From Eledone cirrhosa (taxonomy: Eukaryota; Mollusca; Cephalopoda; Octopoda; Eledonidae): DNA of 64,000 bases. Position numbers and translations under genes: made by a program. Every line of letters begins with the position of its first letter. The first letter of the stretch is position 1. The stretch is taken from NCBI GenBank assembly GCA_964016885.1, contig OZ024743.1, forward strand, positions 121,767,650-121,831,649, given 5' to 3'. The notes beneath the pieces were generated by a model. It searched no databases. It was not told the DNA's origin and saw nothing but the letters and a program-made list of their open reading frames with translations. This document shows, in pieces, positions 39,846 to 50,600 of this stretch.

Positions 39846-42800
39846 CATCCACAAATACTTACAGACATACACACAAACACATACATATATATACATACTT
39901 CATATATACATATATACATATACAGACTCACATACCTACATACTACAAACATATGAGAGAGAGGGGGGGGGGTCATACCGAATGACTGGTACAAAAGTAT
40001 CATTTTAAACTGCTACAAAGACAAAGGAAATGTACTAGAAAGAGGTAACTACTAAGAAGTTAAACTGATGGACCAGGTTATGAAAGTTACTTAAAAAGTT
40101 ATAACACAATTAATTAGGGACAGAATTAAGCTAGATGAGATGCAGTTTAGCTTTATGTCAAGTAAGGATACAACCAATGCCCTCTTCCTTGTGAGACAAC
40201 TGCAGAAATATTTATGTAACAGTAAGCCTCTGTACTTCATCATCATCCCTGTTTTACATCCATTTTTCCACACTAGCATGGGTTAGACGAGTTGTCCTGT
40301 TGTGAACAATACTAGGTCAGGTAACCATGTCTTGCACATACAGAACTGATTTTGGTATGGTTTCTACAGCTGGATGACCTTCCTAACGCCAACCTCATTT
40401 AGAGTGAGTACTGGGTGCTTTTTAGTAATTATAAATCTAAATAAGGCCTTTGATGGGGTTTTCTGTTCCATAAACTGGTGAGCACTTAGAAAGCTAATGC
40501 CAATAAATGGTTTGTGAGGGCCATGCTAGCTATGCATAGAAATGCAACCAGCAAAGTGAAATGGCGTTGAGTATAGCAATGAATTTGGATTGCAGGTAGG
40601 TATCCATCAGAGTTCAGTCTATTTCTGTTTATCATTTATTTTTTCAGGTCTATAAATTGGATTTTCATGAGAACTCCTGTATGCTGATGACATAGGTTTT
40701 ACAGCTGAATTAGTAGGAAACTTACAGGAAAAATTCCAGACATGGAACAAAAATCTAGAATCAAAAAGACTAAAAGTAAACCTAGTGAAGATTAAAGTCT
40801 TAATAAGTAGAAAAGAAGATAAGACTCTGATACAATCAGGGAAATGGCCCTGCTCGATATGCCAAAAAGGAGTGGGGTTAAAAGAGAAGATAGACTTTGT
40901 ATGTGGCAGATGTAAAGGAGTAATAAGCACTAAGAGCTCACATGAAGTAGATTCCCTCATTTGCCCTGGAGTCATTGATGGTTTTCTTACTTAGGTGATT
41001 TAATCAACAGTAGGAGAGTATGCTCTGAAAGTGTAGTAGTTAAAGTAAGAATGTGCTGGAAGAAGTTTAGGGAACTAGTACTTCTGCTAATGACAAAGTG
41101 TTTCTTTCTCAGAGAGAAAAGTAGACTGTATGATGCTCACATGCATACTGCAATGTTACATGTTAGTGAGGCCTTGATTGCAGAAAATTTGCAAAGGCTA
41201 CAAAGAAATTGAGCATGCTTGGCTGGATGTGTAATGTTAGTGTGCACAAGCAACACAGAACACAGCATAAATGAACTGACAAAAAAAACTAAGCATAAGT
41301 GGAATTGGATGTAATATACAAGAGAGAAGACATGTGATGTAATGGAAGATAACCGCTGCATAGAGAAGTGCAGAGAAATCTCAGTGGATGGTATCCATGG
41401 AAGAGATAGTCGAAGGAAGTAATAGGATTAAGGAATAAAGACTGACCTTAAGTTGATGAATCTCATGACTGATGATAAAGGACCATGAGAATTGGCAATA
41501 TGTGCCTACCAGTATAAAAATGTCAATGTGACCTGAACCATTTATGCTCCCCCACCCCTACCATCATTGCTCCATAGTAATTAGAACAGATTGGATGGAA
41601 AAAGTAAAGAGAGCCACCACTACTGTTGACAACAAAGGAATTTTCTCTCCAAGTGAAGGGTAGATTGTAAGATACCTGTGTGAGAAGTGTGTTGTTGTAA
41701 GGAATCGGATGTAGTGTGCAAGAGAGAAGACTAAGCTAGTCTGGAGATGTGATACATATGGATGATGACTATTAGGTGAAGAAGTGCCAGGAGATCCCAG
41801 TGGAAGGAAGTTGCAATAGAGGAAGATCAAGGGAAACCTGGACAGAGGTGATCAGAGCCGTTCTCAAAACACTAAACCTCAAAGAGTTGACAAAGGAATG
41901 CAATGAGGAGGCAGACTGTGTTGGAAAGGACCCATCCAACCCATGCAAACATGGAAAATGATGATGATGATATAAGAGAATGAAGTCTTAGATTTGTGTG
42001 TATATGATGGTGAGAACAAAGGCAATGACACACGACCGTGACCTCTGGCATCACGCAGTAATACAGAGTACCCGACCTCCCATGGGTACAAGCTGAAGCA
42101 TATAGACAATATGCCCCCACACCCCCCACCGCAAGGTGGTTGTGGAGGTGCCACGGCAAAAAAGCACCCAGTCCACACTGTAAAGTGGACGTGTAGGCGC
42201 CACGAAAAAGCACCTAGCACTCACTGTAAATGAGGTTGGTGTTAGGAAGGGCATCCAGCTGTAGAAATCAAGCCAATTCAATTCCTGTATGAGCAAGGCA
42301 TGGTCAGCCAACCAGACACTGCCCACAACAGGACAACCTGTCTAACCCATGCTAACGTGGAAGAACGGACGTAAAACGGTGATGATGATGATGAATATAG
42401 CATCTGATATCTATTATTTTCTACTGATAGGTGTTACCAGTAGAAAATAATAGACTTATTAATTTTTTTCTTGTAAAACCAGAATTCTAGTTTACATATA
42501 AAGAAGACTCTTCAGCAGTGCCATAGACATGACAACCTCCGTAGTGTTGGTGATCTACACAATAAACAACCACCCAGTATACTTTGTAAAGTGGTTGGTG
42601 ATAGAAAGAATACTCAAACCATAGAAAAACTGTTGAGAAATCTTTTCAGCTATGCTAAAGCCATGACAACTTCCCTAGTGTTGGTGCCATCATTTAGAAG
42701 AACACAGGATCGTATGTCAGGCCTACTGACCCACATGAAAGTCAAAGGCTCCACTTGAATACTGACCGATCTGTGACGGCATGCCCAATATTTGCTAGCA

Positions 42801-45800
42801 GGAAAAACAGACATTAACCCTTTAGCATTTAAACTGGCCATATCCGGCCAGAATTCTCTCACCTCATTCTGTTCAAACTGGCTGTAACCTGCTGTTCATA
42901 CGTATGTCAAGGTATTGTTCTCAAAATAAATACTAAAATCTCATAGATTCAATATTATATGAGATAATTATGTGAGATAAAGTAATTACCGTGAAAATAC
43001 AATAGTATATACAGAGTAATGTAAATGCCAAAGGGTTAAACAATGATGATGATTATGATATCTATGACCCGACCATCTCATTCCATTTCCTTACACATTC
43101 ATCACTGCCTCTGTAACTCTCACTTTTCTCACCCAGTTACTTCCATCTTTTCTCAACACATAACCCAGCCATCAGATTCTATTTCTAGCCCATCATCCTC
43201 TGTAATTCATTGTCTTCCTTTCTCTCAGAAACACTCCACGCACACATGCACACAAATTAATTGTAATAGACATTTTTACCAGTGAAGCCATATCTGCGTC
43301 CTTTTAAATGAGTATAGCACATCAAGGTTACGTCAGGATCATTATCACTGATTACACTGGATATTGACAACCAATTCCAATGCTTCCAGGTTTTCCTTGG
43401 TTCATTATAATCATCTGATATAACATACACCTATTAAAAAAAAATGTCAACAATTCATTAAAATTATTAAAATCATACAAAAGTAGGAATCATATATATC
43501 TTCTTTGTATATATATATGTATATATATATTTCAGACATGAAAAACCAACATCAACTCTCCCCTCCCATTCCCACCCACCCCCCTACCAAGTTCCCATCT
43601 ATCTCTCCCTGAACTCCATAACTTCAGACTTGGCACCATCAACGTTGGCACCATAAAAAGTAGATCTGGAGAGATTGTAGAGATGCTTGAACGAATAAAA
43701 ATCGATGTGTGCTGTGTATTAGAGACTAGATGGAGCAGTATGTCAGTTAGATTCCTTGTAGGCAAAAACAATGCTACAAATGTTTCTGGGTGGGAAATGA
43801 TGACAGGCTGGTTGGAGTAGGGATTTTGGTAGCAGAAAAGTGGGTAAACAAAGTTATTGCTGTAAATAGAGTAAATGACAGAATAATTAAACTTAAACTT
43901 GTACTAAACAGAATTACCATGACAATTATATCTGCCTACGCTCCTCAATCTGAACTTCCAGACATATAAAAAGACAGGTTCTATGAGTTTCTAATGCTCA
44001 CTGCCTCTCAAATTAATGACAACAACTTCCTACTCATTGCAGGTGACTTCAACGGACATGTAGGACAACTCTCCGATAGCTTTGATGGGATCCACAGGGG
44101 TTACAGGTACGGTTCTAGAAAAGAGGAAGGCTTCAGACTACTGGAATGCTGTGACGCCAATGACCTATCTATTTGTAACACGAACTTCAGAAAACGAGAC
44201 AGACACCTAATCACATATAGATCAGGTGACCTCGCCAGCAAATTGATTTCATTGTTACTAGAAGACGAGACAGAGTGAAGAATGCACCACCCAACCTAAC
44301 CTAGTAGTTAGCAACCTTATAGTCAGGGCTAGAAGAACTCGACACCGGAAGCCATCCTGGAGGAGACGAGTATGGAAGTTAAACAGCCCATCAAACAGTG
44401 GCAAATTTAGAAGTATGTTGACCAACGCCTTCAACAGCAAGGAAGAGCAAATAGGGATATACGATATAGAGGAGCAGTGGGAGTTCCTGAAAGATAAGCT
44501 ACTGAAGGCAATAGATGAAATCTGTGGTTGGTGTAGGTCTCTAGAGAGGAGAGAGTGACTTGGTGGTGGAATAGTAAAGTAGATGAGACAATTCAGGCCA
44601 AAAGACAGTCTTGGAAAGATTGGCATAATGGGGGTAGCAGGGAAGTTTACCAGAAGGCTAGGAGAGAAGGTAGGCGACAAGTTTACCCTGCTAGAAGAGA
44701 AGCAGAAAACGAAAAATTTAAGCATGTTTTGCAGCGTGAAGATAAAAGACATGAGGTGTTCAGAATCACAAGACAGTGTGTCAGGGAAAATTATGATGTC
44801 AGTCGAGAGAAGTGTGTCAGAAATGACTTTGGCGAACTTGCCCTCACTGACGTTGAAAAGAAGGTAGCATGGAAGTGCCACTATGAAAGATTACTGAATG
44901 AGGAGAATGCATGGTATAAAGACAGTCTGTCACATGATGACCCAACAGAGGGACCAGCTGTATAAGTTAGCAGTAGTATAGTAAGTAAGGCAATCAAGCA
45001 TATGAAGTCAGGCAGGGCAGCCGGCCCCGCAGGGATAGTTGCTGAGATGTTGAAAACCTCAGGTATGGTGGGCCACACCATAGTCTCCCGCATTGTAAAC
45101 CAAGTCATACCCAATGACTGGTGTAGCAGCATCATTGTAAACTACTACAAGGGCAAAGGAGATGCCCTAGATAGAGAAAACTATAGAGGCATTAAGTTGG
45201 ATGAAAGTCACTGAAAGAGTCTTAGCTCAGCTGATTAGAGAACGTGTTAACATAAATGAGATGCAGTTTGGATTTGTACCACAGATGCCCTCTTCCTTGT
45301 AAGACAACTGAAGCAGAATTACCTAGCTAAGAGTAAGTCCCTTTACCTGGCTTTTGTCGACCTTGAGAAAGCTTTTGACAGAGTCCCCCGTTCCACTATC
45401 TGGTGGGCTCTTAGGAAACTATGAGTTGATGAATGGCTTGAGGGCAATTCAAGAAATGTATCGAAGGTTAGAATTAACAATGACTATAGTGAAGAATTTA
45501 GCATGAAGGTTGGTGTCCATCAGGGCTCTGTTCTTAGCCCTCTTCGACGAAAAGCACCCAGCCCACACTGTAAAGTGGACATGTAAAAGACACGGCAAAA
45601 AGCACCCAGCACACACTGTAAATGTGGTTAGCATTAGGAAGGGCATCCAGCCGTAGAAAACCAGCCCACACTGTAAAGTGGACGTGTAAAAGACATGGCA
45701 AAAAGCATCCAACATACACTGTCAATCCAACCGTAGAAAACCAGCCAGAAACTCTTCTATATGAGCGAGACATTAACTCTAAATGGAACAAACCTGTCTA

Positions 45801-46344
45801 ACCCATGCTAGCGTGAAAGACAGACGTTAATCGATGCTGAAAGCATACATTTATATTCGATCATATAAGAGACATACAGATGAAAAAGCAGTGAACTTAT
45901 TCTTTTATCATTGCAAACACAAGCTCAGACAAAAAGTGGTCGTGTAGGAGACACGGTCAAAAGGCTCCTAGTCCACACTGTAAATATGGTTCGTGTTAGA
46001 AAACCTGCCAGAGACAGTTCTGTACGAGCGAGACAGTCTCCCGACCAATCTCACCTGAGGTGGGACAAAACTGTCCAACCCATGCCAGCATGGAAGATGG
46101 ACGTTAAACGATGATGGTGATATAGTATTAATAAATAAAGGAACAAAGAATCAGTCTTACATCATATACATATTTATTACATATTACATATGTTTCACTG
46201 TCGATCAGCTTGAGGAATGATCTATTAATGATCGAACTTGACTCTGGAATCAGACACTCCTCAGAAATGTTTTAATATGCAGGCTCCCCAAGAGCATCGA
46301 GTGCTCGCCCGGCATACTGCCTACGAACGCAATTAACTTGCACC

Positions 46345-46379
<35 letters not shown>

Positions 46380-47592
46380 CACCGCTTAACCACTATACAG
46401 CCACCCACCCACTTCTGTTCACAACGCTAAGTATTTACTGTAAGGTGGTCATGTAAGTGTCACAACAAAAAACACCCAGCCCACACTATAAAGTGATCGT
46501 GTAGGAGTTATGACAAAAAAGCACCCAGGACACACTGGTTGGCATTAGGAAGGGCATTTAGCTGTAGAAACCTAGCCAGAAACAGTTCTATATGAGCAAG
46601 ATACAGTCACCTGACCCAACGTGCCTCTAATAGAACAACCCGTCTAACACATGCAAGCATGAAAAATGGACGTTAAATGATGATTATATATATATAACAA
46701 AGAGGGTGTGGTAAGATACCAGGTGGACCATAACGCACCAGAGTACTCAATACTTAGGGTAGTAGAGTGGGTAATAGGAAAAGAGTCAGGACCCCGACGG
46801 CTGAGCTCCGGCTGTTTCGGCAGCTAGATCTGAACTAAGCCACTAATATACTGGTGACTTAGACTAAGCCACCAGTATATTAGTGGCTTATTTCGGATCT
46901 AGCTGTCAAAACGGCTGGATTTCAGCCATCGGGATGCTGACCCTTTTCCTTTATATATATATATATATATATATAGTGGTAGAACACTGGAAGGTAATAT
47001 CCGTAGTGGTAGAGCACTCAGTCCATGGGACGAGTTAGGTAGAAGTGGTTACACAACAGTTAGTTCACCATACCGAAACAATTGTTTCACATTAGCGGAT
47101 CCTCAGCTTACGAGCTGAGGATCCGCTAAGGTGAAACAATTGCTCTCGGTATGGTGAACTAACTGTTGTGTAACCACTTCTATATATATATATATCTTTA
47201 GGTTTGTTGGTTCACCACTGGATAGAACTGGTCATTCCGTATGGTCAATCCTGGTGTAATATTGTGAAGAGTACTCAACGCAGTGCAGTTCACCCATCTT
47301 CGTTTGTGTAGTTGGTGGTGCGAATACGGAGTTAATTATAAATGAAATAAAATAACAGGAGGCTGGAAATGAAATAAAATAACAGGAGGCTGTCTCTGTC
47401 TCTGATTTTTCGGACCCATGGTTTTTTACATATTCCTTTGTTATATTCCAATACCTGATGATATCACCGGATTCATATGGAACCTGGTCATTGAAATGAT
47501 CATAGTATAATAAACCTTTCAAGGATTTACACAAGTCCAGCCTGCTGTTATTTTATTTCATTTATATATATATATATATAAAGATAAAAATA

Positions 47593-47638
<46 letters not shown>

Positions 47639-50600
47639 TATATAAAGATAAAAATATAACTATTAGCATGCAGAGAGCTATAGTTTTATATAAAGCTGAA
47701 TAAGTTTATGTGGTTACAAGTGGAAGATATGAGAGGTAAAAAATACAGAAAGATAGATATAAACACAGAGAATATCCAACAAAAGAAAATGATAGAATAA
47801 AGATCTTATCTCATTTAATGCTTTACAATTGTTTTGGCATTACTACCGATTAGTACACAGTTAGGCAAAATTAGAGAAAGAATAAAATTGTGTACATGTG
47901 TATAAAAGGAAGTAATGTGTCAACAAAAGCAAAAACAAGCAAAATAATAAAAATAAACAAAATACGGCCTACAGGGCAAGATGCAGTCCACTAGAAGTTT
48001 ACAATTCAATATGACTGCCAATATATATATATATATATGAAAATGGTTTATTCCCTTCTATCGAATGTTGATCAGGCAATTCCATGGCTGCAGACAATAA
48101 ATTCTTAATATCTGCACTCCTAATTTACTTTTAACTAAATTAGTTGAGTGCCAAGATAGAAATCTATTTTTAGATCTTATTTCCTCTTCCAGTCACTTCT
48201 GTGCGCCAACACATTTCACTTTGTCCTCCTCCCCTTTCAATCTTTTCTACATTACATCTGCCTGTCACTCACCTTGTGGATTGTCTCTCTGTTGACCACT
48301 GGCTGCTAGTCTCTGTCCTCTGAGGCATTTTTGCCCATTGCTGTCTTCAACAGCATTAAGCTGTTTTAACAGTTGTTCTAGCAATGAGTGTTCTCATTTT
48401 TATATGTATTCTAATCTTGTATGTTTGCCAGTAATTTACTCCTAAGGAAACATGTGACTGCATTTGCAGCTATATTTCTGTAACAGTAGCAGTGGCTATA
48501 ACAGTTCTGCGAATTCATTACTATTCCTATTGGATAAGATCTGCTGATGAAGCCCATCTGTTCTACTTGCAACTGCTGTAACGGTGCACCTACACATAGC
48601 CAAGTGTAGTAGAAACCTGTGCTAGTCCAGGTAAATGATTTTTTCCCTAGGTTTTTATTATTGTTGCTCATTACGCTGTTTATGCCTCCCGTACAAAGTC
48701 ACAGTTGCCACTCTGAGAAAACAGTTTATTTCCATCTATCACCATGTGTTGATTGGGCAATTCAGGATTTGTCAGGTTATATTGCTTTCAGGCAGAGCTG
48801 GAGACAATGAATTCCTAATATATATATCACCATCATTTTACACCCACTTTCATGCTGGCATGAGTTGAGCAAATTGTCACAGACTGAGACAAGACAGGTT
48901 GGACAACTGTTCCATTTTTGGCAAAGTTTCTACGATTGGATGCTCTTCCTAATGAAAATCCACTTTATAGTGTACCAGGTGCATTTTATCATGGTACCAT
49001 ATATAATATATATATATAGGACTGGGTTCCCTATCATGAAAACACCAAAAAAAGCTCCTACGAGATGTAGCCTCATAGAGGTCAGCTAAACCTACTCAAG
49101 TGTGAGGCATAATGACGACATATATGCGCATGCACTTGTGTTTGTGTATGAGAGGGAGCATAAGTGTGTGTGTTGAAGCAGTATGGCTGAATGTTTAATA
49201 AGTTTGTTTCCTAATCATAAGATCCCCGGTTCAATCCTACTGCATGACATCTTTGAGTAAGCATCATTAACTATAGCCTCAAGTTGACCCAAGCCTTGTG
49301 ACTAAAATTGGGTGTATGAAACTATTTGGAAGCCCGTTGGATGAACCGTACCTGTCATGCTGAATCTTCCTGGAACAGCTGTCTAAGGAATGCTCAACCC
49401 TTTAACTCGGTAATTTCACGAGCAAGCTGTTCTGTTTATCGAAGAACTGGAACACTTATGGTCGAAACTGACAGAGGTCCATTCCATCTTTCTTGCTTAC
49501 ATGTGTGTGTGTATATATATATATATATTTATATAAGCACACACACATACATTATCTCGCTATTTATTATCTATATATCTAAAACAGAGAATGTCTGTCT
49601 GTCTGTCTGACTCCCTAAAACTCGAGAACCACCCAACTGATTGTTTTCAAACTTTACACATCTAATACTTATGGTCCTGTGAGTGTTTTGAGCAAAAGAT
49701 ATTTCAAATTTTCAATGCCCTAGGGACTGCATTAGGCGATTTAGCGATCTCTCTCTATAATTCTTAGTCTTTTTTTTTAGATAGATGCATAGATATAACG
49801 TTGCGCCCTTATAATATCTGTCTGTATGTCTGCATTACGACATTATGATGCTATATGTGTGTGTGTATATGTATATATAGTGTGTGTGTATATATATAGT
49901 GTGTGTAACGTTTTTCGAAATATTTTACTTCTGCATTCACAGATTGATTTTTTTAGTTTCAGAAGATCCTGTTATGAGTGAAACAGCGATTCTTTGCTTA
50001 AACTTTAATCTGTTATTTTAATATATATATATATATAATTATATATTCGTATACAGATATTTTTGCATACACAATAACAAAATATAAACAAACGTATTTA
50101 TTTCACGAGGCTTGATAAGGATAAATATATATCAAATATATAAGAACCCTAGAGCAAATCCTGAGCAACGCCGGGCCATTCTGCTAGTATATGTTAATAT
50201 TAATACTTTTGCAAAATTTAATTTGAATCTAAGAAATGTCTTCGTGTGTGTCTAAATGCAGAACTTTTGACAAATAATTCCTAAGTCTGTGACGTTCGAG
50301 ACTTTTGGTGGAGTCTGGCCGCTGACAGCGAAGTTCTTGTCATTGCTTGCCTTACTGAGGTGCCAGGTGATGCCCGTGATTGTGCCTGGTTGTTTCAGCG
50401 CCTTAGCCTCGCCATCGCCCGTGGTAATGTTACGAGTGTGTTGGCTTGTCTCAAAGTGTCGCACTTGGTGAATTTTCGTTTTTGCTCCCCTCTTTTTTTT
50501 TTTTTTTTACTTTTTCTCGCTCTGGTCATGTTTTGATGCATTGTTTTTGTGATGTTCCTGGCGGTGTTTGGTTGTATTTGTTATATGCGTTTATATTTGT

